Under the pieces are notes generated by a model. It searched no databases. It was not told the origin of the DNA and saw only the letters and a list, made by a program, of their open reading frames with translations. A stretch of DNA of 64,000 nt from Planktothrix paucivesiculata PCC 9631 (GTDB lineage: Bacteria; Cyanobacteriota; Cyanobacteriia; Cyanobacteriales; Microcoleaceae): assembly GCF_900009265.2 (NCBI RefSeq), contig NZ_LR735004.1, forward strand, positions 116,372 to 180,371, in the 5' to 3' direction. How positions within the stretch are numbered: the stretch's first letter is position 1; every line of letters starts with the position of its first letter. Shown here piece after piece: positions 37,934 through 47,106 of this stretch. Made by a program: the position numbers and the translations under genes.

Positions 37934-37982
37934 GGGAACAGGGAACAGGGAACAGGGAACAGGGAATAGGGAACAGGGAATA
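37934..37982. repeat. heptanucleotide tandem repeat (GGGAACA/GGGAATA)
   Basis: Seven 7-nt units (five GGGAACA, two GGGAATA), followed by two 8-nt GGGATTTA units. Directly after the rbp terminator. The rest of 37983-38167 shows no gene and should contain the promoter of the PEP-CTERM gene. Confidence 0.95.
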
Positions 37983-38167
37983 GGGATTTAGGGATTTAGA
38001 GGTGTCCTAACTGTAATGCGTAGCGCTATATAACAAATTGTAAATTTATATCTCTACAATTAAGTAATCGTTGATCACTCAATTGTAGATCGTTAAACTC
38101 GAAGACTAAGTGGGTGCGATAGTGTTCGTTCTAATCTCCAACTTCATAAACAGCTTAATCAAGCAAT

Positions 38168-41008
38168 ATGAATACAACTAAAACCATTCATTCTGTATTT
38201 CAATTAATCTTTTGGTTGTGGAATATCACCTTCCTGACCGTTGTTTATATTTGGATTTTACCCTTTCTAGCAATTTTCCTAGTTTTAGCCACCTTTGCGG
38301 GACAAATAGAACTAGAATTTACCCTAACCATCCTGGCTTTAATTGCAATTCCCACCGTTTGCGTGATTATTGCAAATCGGCATTTTCATCAAAGACCTGT
38401 AGAGTTAATCCGGTTATTTTATGGTGTGGAAGCACCCCTATTTCTATTCTGTCTAGTGCGATTATTTATTCTGCGGGAAATGACCCCCGCCAGTCGTTTT
38501 GTATTAAGCACTATTTTAATTTGTATCGGAGCATTTTTTGTAGAATTAGTTTGGGGATATTTAGGACAAAAACAGCATAAAACCTCTCGAATTTTATCGG
38601 GAATACAATTAGCTGTTCATAGTCTGATGTTATTAGTCGGATTTTATTTAGGAATAGTTCTACTTTATTATGCAGTTCCGGCTGCTGTAGTTCTGTTAAG
38701 GCAGTTTTTTTCATTTCAGTGGTTAGATTCTTTGTGGTGGGATTTAACTCATAATTTCTTGTTAGGTTTTGCTGTAGTGACGATTCTTTACGCCGCAACA
38801 GCCACATTATTTTTAGGAATGCCTTCGGCTTTAGTGGCCCTTTATATTCACTCAGGACAACGAATTTTACGCAATTTTTCCGCCCAATATGGTCGGATTC
38901 GTACCATCCAAATTTCATTGGGTGTGGTGACAATTTGGAGCATATTATTAATTAGTTTTCTCCATCAACCTCAAGTTTCAGCCTTTCAAAAGTTAGAAGA
39001 TATTCCCCAAACCGAACCCCAAAAACAAGAATTATTAGCCCAGTCTAAATCGATTCGCCAAGGATTAATTAACGCCTATCTATCCCCCTATCGCTATTTA
39101 GGAGCGGTCAAAGATAGTAATTCAATGGAGGCAATGTATAAAGATGTTTTTAATTTACCGCAACCTCTCCTTGATGGGATTCAAAATAGTTATAATCAAC
39201 TCATATCTCCCTTTCTCTATCAAGGAGATTTAGAGAAAGATGCGGATAAAGCCGAGAAACTCTATGCTAATTTTTTTGATACTCCGATTGAAAAAGCAGA
39301 ACGTCTTGCCATTCAACACGCCCTTAAATCGACGGTTATTTTAGATGATGCAAAAGCGGGTTTATTGAATATTAATCAGAAAAAAGTTTGGTTGGCTAAA
39401 CAAGAAGTTACTGTTCAAGAACAGGGGGACTGGGGAGAGGTAGAAATCCACGAAGTTTATCAAAATCAAACCAACGATGTAGAGGAAATTTTTTACTCTT
39501 TCACCTTACCTGAAACCGCCGCTATTACAGGTATTTGGTTGGGAGATACAAATAATAAAGTCACCCGTTTTCCCTTTACCGTTTCTCCCCGAGGAGCGGC
39601 GCAAAAAGTGTATAATTCTCAAGTTAGAAGGGAACGTCCCGTTGACCCGGCATTGTTAGAACAAGTGGGAACCCAACATTACCGACTGCGTGCATTTCCC
39701 ATTCCACCCAAATCAGTTTCTTGGGATAGAAATAATTCCAATCCTTCGGCAGAATTACACCTGTGGTTAACCTATAAAGTTATGGGTCAAGGAAATCAAT
39801 GGCCTTTGCCTAAATTGGGAGAAAAACGTAATATTTTCTGGACAAAAACCACCGAAAGAATCAGAAATAAAGACTCAGTTAAAGGCTTTGAAAAGGATTG
39901 GTTAGAGGCTAGTTTCCCTGCTGCTCAACAACTAATTAAATCCCATCAAGTCACCTTAGCAGATTACAAAATTACTGCTAAACCCTTAGCCGAAAAAGAT
40001 TATATTCTACCCCAAAATAAACGATTTGCGATTATTTTGGATACCTCTCGCAGTATGGAAAACCATAAACAGGAATTAGCAAAAACCTTAAATTGGTTAA
40101 ACCAAAATATTATTCCCAAAAATCAAGCGGATTTATATGTAACAGCAACAAAGGTCAATAAACCAGAATTTATTGATGATTTAACTCAGTTTCCGATAAA
40201 TCAAAAAGTCTTTTATGGAACCCTACAAATTAAGGAAATGTTGCGTCAGTTTATAGAGTTGCGTGGCAATCAAACCTACGATGGTATTGTGTTAATTAGT
40301 GATGAGGGAAGTTATGAGTTATCGGAAGATAAAACCGGGGTTCCTCAGCTTTCAATTCCCCTGTGGATTGTTCATTTAGGTTCCCTGGCGCCTGCTTATG
40401 AAGATGGGACTTTAAGGATGATTCAAAATAATGGAGGCGGGGTTTCTACCGATATTTCTGAAGTGATGAAGCGCTTGGCAACGACGGAACAATTAACCCA
40501 AAAATTAGCAATTTCAACTCAACCCAAATCCGACAAAAATCCAGAAAAACCCCAGGTTTTAACGGTGGCGGATGGCTATAGTTGGTTTATGGAAAAAACG
40601 ACAGAAAAAACTACAGAAGTAACAGGTTTTGAACCCATGGCAGCACGATTATTAGTTCAGGGGTTAAGTCAGAAAAACCCAGAACAACAATTGGCGGACT
40701 TAGATGGGATTCATGCGATCGCAAAAACCTATAATATTGTTACCCCGTATTCTTCTATGATTGTTCTAGTCAATGATGAACAACGTCAAGCTCTCAAAGC
40801 CGCCGAAGCCTCTAATGATCGATTTAATCGTAAGATAGAAGATGGGAAAGAACAGTTAAATAAACCCAATAATCCCTTGAATACAAATACCAGTGTCCCA
40901 GAACCGGGAATGACCCTTGGGTTAGGATTAATTGGGCTGTTTATTATTGTTCAATCTCGAAGAAATCAGGCTAAAAATTCACCCTATAAAATCAAGATGA
41001 AAAAATAA
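38168..41008 (+). CDS. TIGR02921-type PEP-CTERM membrane protein with VIT and vWA domains
   Basis: 946 aa. Seven or more membrane helices fill the first ~280 residues. A VIT domain follows (about 405-560, with EVTVQEQGDWGEVEIHEVYQN start), then a von Willebrand A domain (about 610-770) with MIDAS DTSRS and a second Thr/Asp region. The C-terminus is a sorting signal: SVPEPGMT, a hydrophobic helix, then RR. The signal implies processing by an exosortase encoded elsewhere. Likely envelope-located and adhesion- or secretion-related by domain content; no defined role. Confidence 0.85.
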   Translation: MNTTKTIHSVFQLIFWLWNITFLTVVYIWILPFLAIFLVLATFAGQIELEFTLTILALIAIPTVCVIIANRHFHQRPVELIRLFYGVEAPLFLFCLVRLFILREMTPASRFVLSTILICIGAFFVELVWGYLGQKQHKTSRILSGIQLAVHSLMLLVGFYLGIVLLYYAVPAAVVLLRQFFSFQWLDSLWWDLTHNFLLGFAVVTILYAATATLFLGMPSALVALYIHSGQRILRNFSAQYGRIRTIQISLGVVTIWSILLISFLHQPQVSAFQKLEDIPQTEPQKQELLAQSKSIRQGLINAYLSPYRYLGAVKDSNSMEAMYKDVFNLPQPLLDGIQNSYNQLISPFLYQGDLEKDADKAEKLYANFFDTPIEKAERLAIQHALKSTVILDDAKAGLLNINQKKVWLAKQEVTVQEQGDWGEVEIHEVYQNQTNDVEEIFYSFTLPETAAITGIWLGDTNNKVTRFPFTVSPRGAAQKVYNSQVRRERPVDPALLEQVGTQHYRLRAFPIPPKSVSWDRNNSNPSAELHLWLTYKVMGQGNQWPLPKLGEKRNIFWTKTTERIRNKDSVKGFEKDWLEASFPAAQQLIKSHQVTLADYKITAKPLAEKDYILPQNKRFAIILDTSRSMENHKQELAKTLNWLNQNIIPKNQADLYVTATKVNKPEFIDDLTQFPINQKVFYGTLQIKEMLRQFIELRGNQTYDGIVLISDEGSYELSEDKTGVPQLSIPLWIVHLGSLAPAYEDGTLRMIQNNGGGVSTDISEVMKRLATTEQLTQKLAISTQPKSDKNPEKPQVLTVADGYSWFMEKTTEKTTEVTGFEPMAARLLVQGLSQKNPEQQLADLDGIHAIAKTYNIVTPYSSMIVLVNDEQRQALKAAEASNDRFNRKIEDGKEQLNKPNNPLNTNTSVPEPGMTLGLGLIGLFIIVQSRRNQAKNSPYKIKMKK

Positions 41009-41030
41009 AAGGTTGAAAAACTCTATCTAT

Positions 41031-41058
41031 GTCGGGGCAATTCCTGAATTACCCCGAC
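41031..41058. repeat. 28-nt REP-like palindrome, variant arms
   Basis: Arms GTCGGGG/CCCCGAC instead of GTAGGGG/CCCCTAC: both arms changed together, keeping pairing. Core CAATTCCTGAATTA is of the TTCATGAA class. It lies 22 nt after the PEP-CTERM gene stop. Confidence 0.7.
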
Positions 41059-41106
41059 TTTCTATAGAAATTATCCGCAAATTGTACCCTTGATATTATC
41101 AAAATT

Positions 41107-41934
41107 ATGCTAACAGAATTGATTAAATTATTTGAATTTGAATTCATGAGAAATGCTTTAATTGCCGGATTTTTAGTCAGTATTGCCTGTGGGATGATCG
41201 GAACATTTGTTGTTGTGAATCGGATTGTTTTTATTAGTGGAGGTATTGCCCATGCTGCCTATGGAGGTATTGGTATGGGTTACTTTTTTAACTTTAGTCC
41301 GGTGTTGGGGGCGATGGTATTTTCTGTATTTTCTGCCCTGGGCATGGGGTTAGTCTATCGCAAAACCCAACAACGGGCAGATACAATTATTGGGGTAATG
41401 TGGGCGATCGGAATGGCAATTGGGATTATTTTTATTGATTTAACTCCGGGTTATAAAGTGGATTTAATGAGTTATTTATTTGGCAGTATTCTGACCGTCC
41501 CCCCATCGGATTTAATTATTATGTTAATTTTAAATATGGTAATTGGGGTGATGATTTTTTTGTTTTATAAGGAGTTAGTCGCAATTTCTTTTGATCCGGT
41601 TTTTGCCGAAACTCGGAATTTACCCGTAGATCAACTTTATCTTATGTTAATCGTGGCGATCGCTTTAACCGTTGTTATGGTGATGAAAGTGGTCGGTTTA
41701 ATTCTGGTGATTGCCCTATTAACTATTCCCGCAGCAATTTCAGGACAATTTGTTAAAGACTTAAAACAAATGATGGTATTTTCAAGTATTTTAGGAATAG
41801 TTTTTACAACTCTAGGTTTAGGAATTTCTTACTTTTTTAACTTAACGTCCGGTGCAACCATTATTTTAGTTGCGGGGTTTACTTATTTATTAAGTTTAAG
41901 TCTAAAAAATATAATTAAACAAGCAACTTTTTGA
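41107..41934 (+). CDS. metal ABC transporter permease (ABC-3 family)
   Basis: Membrane subunit of a zinc/manganese-type importer, 275 aa with about eight helices. The family stretch GGIAHAAYGGIGMGYF (about 46-61) is visible, as is the late VVGLILVIALLTIPAAI. Its ATPase and binding protein are not adjacent, so it must work with subunits encoded elsewhere or upstream genes have been lost. Metal specificity cannot be decided. Confidence 0.88.
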   Translation: MLTELIKLFEFEFMRNALIAGFLVSIACGMIGTFVVVNRIVFISGGIAHAAYGGIGMGYFFNFSPVLGAMVFSVFSALGMGLVYRKTQQRADTIIGVMWAIGMAIGIIFIDLTPGYKVDLMSYLFGSILTVPPSDLIIMLILNMVIGVMIFLFYKELVAISFDPVFAETRNLPVDQLYLMLIVAIALTVVMVMKVVGLILVIALLTIPAAISGQFVKDLKQMMVFSSILGIVFTTLGLGISYFFNLTSGATIILVAGFTYLLSLSLKNIIKQATF

Positions 41935-42056
41935 CCAGAATTAGGTTAAATTTGATTATAGCCATCTAATCAGATTAGGATTCAAAAATTCCTGATTTAT
42001 GTTAAGGTCGTGTGTTGAAACTGAAATCCTCTTAAAAATCAACCAATTCATTGGCG

Positions 42057-42977
42057 ATGAAAACCCAGATTGCACTTTGTTTAACCTCCCTAATTTTAGG
42101 CTTTTCCTACCCAGCAAGCGCACAGAATCTTAACCCTTGTCCGAGTTCGGTTTCCGCCTGTCAAAACTCCAACTCGACGGAAACCGTCGCCATTTTAGAA
42201 GATGGTCGGTCTTATGAATTTGAAGCCGGACAGGGTATTTATCGTGTTCGCTATAATTACACGGGAAAAAATTGGACTCATGCCGATGTTGCCCCAATTC
42301 GGATTAATACAAACAAACCCATTGCTATTTTACCGATGCAATATACCAGCAATGGTTTACAGTCCGGGGCGAGTGTTAACGGTGTTTCCGTGGGTCGGGT
42401 ATGGAATTCAATTACCGTTGAAGAAATGCAACGACGGTTAGAAGCATTAGGATTTTATGTGTTAACGCCGACGATTTCCATGTATGGAGAAACTATTGAT
42501 GGATTTCAAGCCTTAGAACATTTTATTGCCGGAGTTCATAAGGGCAATTCTTCAGTACAAACGGTGATTTTAAGCGCCGATGCGAATGTGGCAAATGTCG
42601 CTAACCCTCGCCCTGGTGCTCAAATGTTAATCACGGGACTGCATCAACGGGATTTATGGTGGGAATATCGCATCCAAAACCGTTTAGTCGGGTTTTATCA
42701 ACAGCAGGGTTTAGTCAATATAGGGCCAAGAGTTCGCGGGGGGCAAAATAACCGGGAGGGTCATTCTTTGGCTTGGCATCCGATGATTGAGCGGGCGGCT
42801 GAATATAATCCCCAAGTAGCAATTATTGAAGTGGCCCAAGCGGCGGAAATTATTCAACGGGCGGGGTCAATTCAAGCGGGACGAGAATGGGCGGCCCCTG
42901 TATTTGACGGTGTGGCCCTGGGCATGGCCGAACACGCCTGTGCGACGGGGGCGAAATTGAAAGTCTGTGAGGGTTAG
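42057..42977 (+). CDS. secreted protein of unknown function
   Basis: 306 aa from the ATG at 42057 (a TTG two codons earlier is possible). A clear signal peptide ends near ASAQ (about residue 22). The mature part has a Cys pair near its start (CPSSVSAC) and C-terminus (CATGAKLKVC), suggesting disulfides. Conserved-looking stretches are FVAGVH-like FIAGVHKGNSS, NIGPRVRGGQNNREGHSLAWHP and QVAIIEVAQAAEI. It vaguely resembles peptidoglycan amidases but I see no complete catalytic set. Confidence 0.5.
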   Translation: MKTQIALCLTSLILGFSYPASAQNLNPCPSSVSACQNSNSTETVAILEDGRSYEFEAGQGIYRVRYNYTGKNWTHADVAPIRINTNKPIAILPMQYTSNGLQSGASVNGVSVGRVWNSITVEEMQRRLEALGFYVLTPTISMYGETIDGFQALEHFIAGVHKGNSSVQTVILSADANVANVANPRPGAQMLITGLHQRDLWWEYRIQNRLVGFYQQQGLVNIGPRVRGGQNNREGHSLAWHPMIERAAEYNPQVAIIEVAQAAEIIQRAGSIQAGREWAAPVFDGVALGMAEHACATGAKLKVCEG

Positions 42978-43019
42978 GTTTTAGGAGTTAGGAGCATAGA
43001 TATAGTCTGAAGTAGCAGT

Positions 43020-43084
43020 AGAAACCGGGTTTCTTAACTGATCTTTCTGTTATTAACAAAAGTTATTACAGAAACCCGGTTTCT
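43020..43084. repeat. paired GAAACC(C/G)GGTTTC palindromes
   Basis: GAAACCGGGTTTC at 43021-43033 and GAAACCCGGTTTC at 43071-43083 are inverted copies of each other, 37 nt apart. The same 13-mer recurs at 45827, 48522, 48540 and near 56593 and 56645. They form a small dispersed repeat family. Confidence 0.7.
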
Positions 43085-43159
43085 GGGATTTATCGGTACA
43101 AGCTGAACCACTTACTGCTATAATTTAACTCAGGATCTTATTTATCCCCAGACTTAACT

Positions 43160-44755
43160 ATGAGTCAATGCCTTAACCCCGATTGTTTACAAACCAACTC
43201 TAAAACAACCTTTTGTCAAAAGTGTGGTTCTAAATTACTATTAACAGATCGATATCGGGCGTTAGAAATATTAGGACAAGGGGGTTTTGGTCGGACGTTT
43301 CTAGCGGTTGATGAGCATAAACCTTCTCAACCCTATTGTGTAATTAAACAATTTTTACCCCAAGCTCAAGGTACGAATAATCAAGAAAAAGCGGGAGAAC
43401 TTTTTAAACAGGAAGCGATACAATTAGAACATTTAGGCAAACATCAACAAATTCCTGAATTATTCGCCTATTTAATCCAAGATAACCGTCAATATCTCGT
43501 TCAAGAATATATTGAAGGACAAAATTTAGCTCAAGAATTAGCTCAAACTGGGGCATTTTCAGAAACTAAAATTGTTAATTTGTTAGGAGATTTATTACCA
43601 ATTTTAGCGTTTATTCACCAAAAATCTGTAATTCATCGAGATATTAAGCCGGAAAATATTATTAGAAGAAAAAGCGATAATAAATTATTTTTAGTGGATT
43701 TTGGAGCAGCTAAAGCGGCGACTATAACGGCGTTAGCGGTGACAGGAACAGTTATTGGTTCTGCCCAATATACTGCACCTGAACAAGCGATGGGAAAACC
43801 AACTTTTGCTAGTGATTTATATAGTTTAGGGGTAACTTGTATTCATTTATTAACTAATATTGAACCGTTTGATTTATTTGATGTCAGTGAAAGTGATTGG
43901 GTGTGGCGAGATTATTTAAAGGTTAAAGTCAATAATACTTTGGGTCAAGTCTTAGATAAACTCTTACAACAGGGCACAAGAAAACGCTTTCAAACTGCTC
44001 AAGAAGTCTTAGAAGCATTACAATTAACCCAAAAACCGATATCACCACCAACACCACAATTTACACCGCCACCAACAGTCAAACCAACAGTCAAACCAAC
44101 ACCCCAACCAACAGTCAAACCAACACCCCAACCGGATATAGAATTAAAGTCAGCTAAAGGTGTGAGTTATCATCAATTAGAACAACTTTTGAAAGCCGGA
44201 AACTGGAAAGAAGCTGACAAAGAAACGGCTAAAAAAATGTTAGAAGTCGCCGCAAGAAGAAATAAGGATTACTTGGAGATAGAAGATATCGATAAATTTC
44301 CCTGTGAGGATTTACGCACCATTGACCAACTTTGGGTAAAATATAGTAATGGACGCTTCGGCTTTTCGGTACAGAAGCGCATCTATAAAAGTGTGGGAGG
44401 AACCCGGCGTTATGATAGTAAAGTCTGGGAAGCGTTTGGTGATCAGGTGGGTTGGCGTGTAGGAGGTAGCTGGTTGAACTACCCAGATCTAAAATTCCAT
44501 CAGACAGCACCCGATGGCCACCTCCCGTGTATGGTGATTATCTTGGGGTTTGGGGGGAGGTATGAGGGTGGTGATTGGAGGTATTGTTTGGAATTTGGAG
44601 GAGGTGTTGTTAGTCTCTTCTCTTGCGTCGAGACTTGTTTTCAAACCGCTCAAGAAGTATTAGAAGCATTACAATTAACAGTTAAACCAACACCCCAACC
44701 CAATATAGAATTAAAGTCAGCTAAATGGTGGGCCTGGAACGGGCGGGTTTGGTGA
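43160..44755 (+). CDS. serine/threonine kinase with GUN4-like domain, 3' end rearranged
   Basis: 531 aa. Order: zinc ribbon (CLNPDC and FCQKCG, 4-23), Hanks kinase (about 30-290; GQGGFGRTF, HRDIKPENI, DFGAAK), Pro/Thr-rich linker with VKPTPQP repeats, and a GUN4-like domain starting SYHQLEQLLKAGNWKEAD (about 335). Near 44540-44620 the frame slips: the normal GUN4 end SSLASRL is encoded in the +1 frame. Then the kinase tail and linker (FQTAQEVLEALQL, PNIELKSAK) appear a second time and the frame stops at 44755. The gene is probably damaged at its end; the kinase itself looks intact. Confidence 0.75.
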   Translation: MSQCLNPDCLQTNSKTTFCQKCGSKLLLTDRYRALEILGQGGFGRTFLAVDEHKPSQPYCVIKQFLPQAQGTNNQEKAGELFKQEAIQLEHLGKHQQIPELFAYLIQDNRQYLVQEYIEGQNLAQELAQTGAFSETKIVNLLGDLLPILAFIHQKSVIHRDIKPENIIRRKSDNKLFLVDFGAAKAATITALAVTGTVIGSAQYTAPEQAMGKPTFASDLYSLGVTCIHLLTNIEPFDLFDVSESDWVWRDYLKVKVNNTLGQVLDKLLQQGTRKRFQTAQEVLEALQLTQKPISPPTPQFTPPPTVKPTVKPTPQPTVKPTPQPDIELKSAKGVSYHQLEQLLKAGNWKEADKETAKKMLEVAARRNKDYLEIEDIDKFPCEDLRTIDQLWVKYSNGRFGFSVQKRIYKSVGGTRRYDSKVWEAFGDQVGWRVGGSWLNYPDLKFHQTAPDGHLPCMVIILGFGGRYEGGDWRYCLEFGGGVVSLFSCVETCFQTAQEVLEALQLTVKPTPQPNIELKSAKWWAWNGRVW

Positions 44756-44810
44756 GGTAGCCTTGTTTGTTTCTTCTCTCGCGTCGAGACTTGTAGACTG
44801 TAACATATAA
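44639..44810 (+). pseudogene. duplicated kinase-linker fragment and stranded GUN4 end
   Basis: 44639-44679 and 44681-44727 repeat 43988-44028 and 44112-44158 of the same gene, with the intervening linker deleted. In a different frame 44755-44810 then encodes VALFVSSLASRLVDCNI and a stop, the usual C-terminus of GUN4-like kinases. A second linker-GUN4 unit has thus lost all but its two ends. Confidence 0.7.
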
Positions 44811-44828
44811 GGCTTTTAACCCGACAAC

Positions 44829-44989
44829 GTAGGGGCGGGTTCGCCGGGACTTTTGTTAATAATAATTAACCTAAATAAACCCGCCCAACCCCATAATAGG
44901 AATCAATATAAACCCGGTTTTATTAACATTAAATTTTGGTGGGTGGGGCGGGTTTATCAAGATTATTTGTCAGATTTGAAAAATTTTGC
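44829..44989. mobile_element. MITE copy 1, right end missing
   Basis: Begins with the terminal repeat GTAGGGGCGGGTTCG (44829-44843) and matches the complete copy at 45626-45801 for about 150 nt, through GTCAGATTTGAAA. It lacks the right inverted repeat. It lies just upstream of the Uma2 gene. Confidence 0.8.
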
Positions 44990-45027
44990 TAGAATAAATG
45001 AGGGACTAAATTAGAGGCTAAGAACTC

Positions 45028-45609
45028 ATGATGGTGCAAACCGTTAGTAAAACCTATAGCTTTGAAGACTATCTCAATTATAAAGATGATACCGATCTCA
45101 AATATGAACTTTTCAACGGAGAATTAATTCCTATGCCACCTGCTAGTGGTTTACACGCTGAAATTTTATGTTTGATCTATGATATCTTAAAAGCAGAAAT
45201 TCAACGATTACAATTAGATTGGGTGGTGCGACCTGGAACTGTGGGAGTCAGAACAGGAATCAGAAAATCTCGCATTCCTGATGTATTAGTAATGACAGAA
45301 ACTCAGCGTCAATATCTCAGCACATTATCTTCAGCCATATTAGAAGATTCGCCTTTATTAGCCGTTGAAATAGTCAGTCCGAATAACCCCGATGATGACT
45401 ATCGTTATAAACGTTCAGAATATGCTGCGTTAGGGATTTCTGAATATTGGATTATTGACCCACAAGCATTGAAAATATCAATTTTAACCTTAGTTTCTGG
45501 TTTATATGAAGGGGTAGAATTTAGAGAAAAAGATATTATAAATTCTCTAATTTTTCCCGAATTAAAATTAACATTTGAACAAATTTTAAATCCTTTTTTG
45601 ACTCATTAA
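45028..45609 (+). CDS. Uma2 family PD-(D/E)XK endonuclease-like protein
   Basis: 193 aa DUF820/Uma2 protein. Core nuclease residues are visible: KYELFNGELIPM near the N-terminus, RKSRIPDVLVM (Asp), LAVEIVSPNN (Glu) and the YRYKRSEYAALGISEYWIIDP block with the catalytic Lys. Members are very abundant in cyanobacteria, often in repeats-rich regions, and their biological role is unsettled. Here the gene is bracketed by two direct copies of a MITE. Confidence 0.88.
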   Translation: MMVQTVSKTYSFEDYLNYKDDTDLKYELFNGELIPMPPASGLHAEILCLIYDILKAEIQRLQLDWVVRPGTVGVRTGIRKSRIPDVLVMTETQRQYLSTLSSAILEDSPLLAVEIVSPNNPDDDYRYKRSEYAALGISEYWIIDPQALKISILTLVSGLYEGVEFREKDIINSLIFPELKLTFEQILNPFLTH

Positions 45610-45625
45610 GCGGGTTTTAGGTAAT

Positions 45626-45801
45626 GTAGGGGCGGGTTCGCCGAGATTTTTGTTAATAATAATTAACCTAAATAAACCCGCCCAACCCCATAATAGAAAT
45701 CAATATAAACCCCGTTTTATTAACATTAAATTTTGGTGAGGTGGGCGGGTTTATCAAGATTATTTGTCAGATTTGAAAGATTTTGTCGAACCCGCCCCTA
45801 C
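45626..45801. mobile_element. MITE copy 2, complete
   Basis: 176-nt element with perfect 15-bp terminal inverted repeats, GTAGGGGCGGGTTCG at the left and CGAACCCGCCCCTAC at the right, and no coding capacity. The first nine bases equal those of the 28-nt palindromes mentioned elsewhere, so a common mobilising enzyme is possible. Confidence 0.85.
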
Positions 45802-45952
45802 GGGTTTTATTTTAATAATTGGGTCAGAAACCCGGTTTCTTTCTTGGCACTATGTAAAACCGAAAGTTCGTTGATTTTTTTTCTAGTCCTAGATCCCCCC
45901 TAACCCCCCTTGGAAAGCAGGGTGTTTTCATTGTCGGGGGTAAAAAAGAAAA

Positions 45953-45998
45953 TAAAAGTGATCTTTTTTTGGTAAAATCAAAGAAAGATCACTTTTAT
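45953..45998. promoter_or_regulatory. inverted repeat before the transposase start
   Basis: AATAAAAGTGATCTTT and AAAGATCACTTTTATT face each other just upstream of the transposase ATG, giving a stem of about 16 bp. Transcripts reading in from outside would fold it, which in other IS elements limits transposase translation. Whether it does so here is inference. Confidence 0.55.
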
Positions 45999-46014
45999 TT
46001 GATTTTAAAAAACT

Positions 46015-47106
46015 ATGTTAAACAGTATAATCGAACAACTGAAGTTAGTCAAGGATTTTCGGAAAAATCGTGGTAAAAGACATGAATTATGGGTAGTGTT
46101 GACTATCATTGTTTTAGCACTGCTAACTGGCAATGTTACTTATAAGCAAATAGATAATTTTAGAAAAAATGAAGAAAATAAGCTAATTAAATTATTAGAA
46201 ACTAACACTAAAAAATTGCCGTCTTATAGTACCATAAGACGAGTAATGCTCGGAATAAATTCAATAGAAATTCAGTTGGTTTTTCAGTCAATAGTCCAGG
46301 AATATTATTGGCAACAAGAAGGCGTTGATTGGATTGCGATCGATGGAAAATCTTTAAAAAACACCCTGACTAACTATGAAAATCAGAAACAAAATATGTT
46401 AATTATGGTATCTTGGTTTAGTCAAGAAACAAAGTTAGTAATTAAATCGGAAAGTTTTGAAAGTAAACAAAGTTCTGAAAACGCTAAAGTTCTGTCTATG
46501 ATAGAAAAATGCGGGTTATTAAATAAAGTATTTACCCTCGATGCTCTCCATTGTAGTAAGGAAACAACTCAGGCAATAATTGAGAGCAAAAATAATTATT
46601 TAATTACGGTAAAAGGGAATCAAATTAAATTGCACAATCGGATCAAGATTTTAGCAGAAATCGAAAAACCTTTAACGGTATATGAAGAAAAAGATGTCAG
46701 TCATGGGCGAAATATTAGCAGAAAAGTATCAGTATTTGATAGCCAAAATGTCAACCATAAAAATTATCCTCATCTTCAAAGTTTTATTCAGGTAGAAAGA
46801 ACGGGTTTTCGGGGTGATCAAGAATATAATGAGACTTTATATTATATTAGTAGTCAGAAATTAAGTGCGAAAACATTTGCAGAAAAAATTAAAGCACATT
46901 GGTTAATTGAAAATCAAGTACATTGGGTCAAAGATGTGAATTTTAATGAAGATAAATCAAGAATAAAAGGCATAGACGTAGCCGGAAAATTCTCGTTATT
47001 AGTAACATTAATTTTGAATATATACAGAAGTTTGGGTTTTAGCTCAATAAAAGAGGGACAGTCATGGTTGGGAAATAATTGGGAAAAGATTTTAGCGATC
47101 GCCTGA
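46015..47106 (+). CDS. ISAs1-family transposase
   Basis: DDE transposase of 363 aa, full length for ISAs1. N-terminal DUF4372-like region with KLVKDFRKNRGKRHEL, then the DDE core: WIAIDGKSLKN (first Asp), VFTLDALHCSKET (second Asp) and HWLIENQVHWVKDVNFNEDKSR (Glu). No frameshift or internal stop, so it could be active. Carried inside the IS at 45892-47368. Confidence 0.93.
   Translation: MLNSIIEQLKLVKDFRKNRGKRHELWVVLTIIVLALLTGNVTYKQIDNFRKNEENKLIKLLETNTKKLPSYSTIRRVMLGINSIEIQLVFQSIVQEYYWQQEGVDWIAIDGKSLKNTLTNYENQKQNMLIMVSWFSQETKLVIKSESFESKQSSENAKVLSMIEKCGLLNKVFTLDALHCSKETTQAIIESKNNYLITVKGNQIKLHNRIKILAEIEKPLTVYEEKDVSHGRNISRKVSVFDSQNVNHKNYPHLQSFIQVERTGFRGDQEYNETLYYISSQKLSAKTFAEKIKAHWLIENQVHWVKDVNFNEDKSRIKGIDVAGKFSLLVTLILNIYRSLGFSSIKEGQSWLGNNWEKILAIA

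Noticed and set aside
38212..38933. Frames on both strands inside the PEP-CTERM gene
   Set aside because: They overlap the membrane-helix region of the real gene and show no family features.
44229..44510. 93-codon minus-strand frame in the GUN4 region
   Set aside because: Antisense shadow of the GUN4-like domain.
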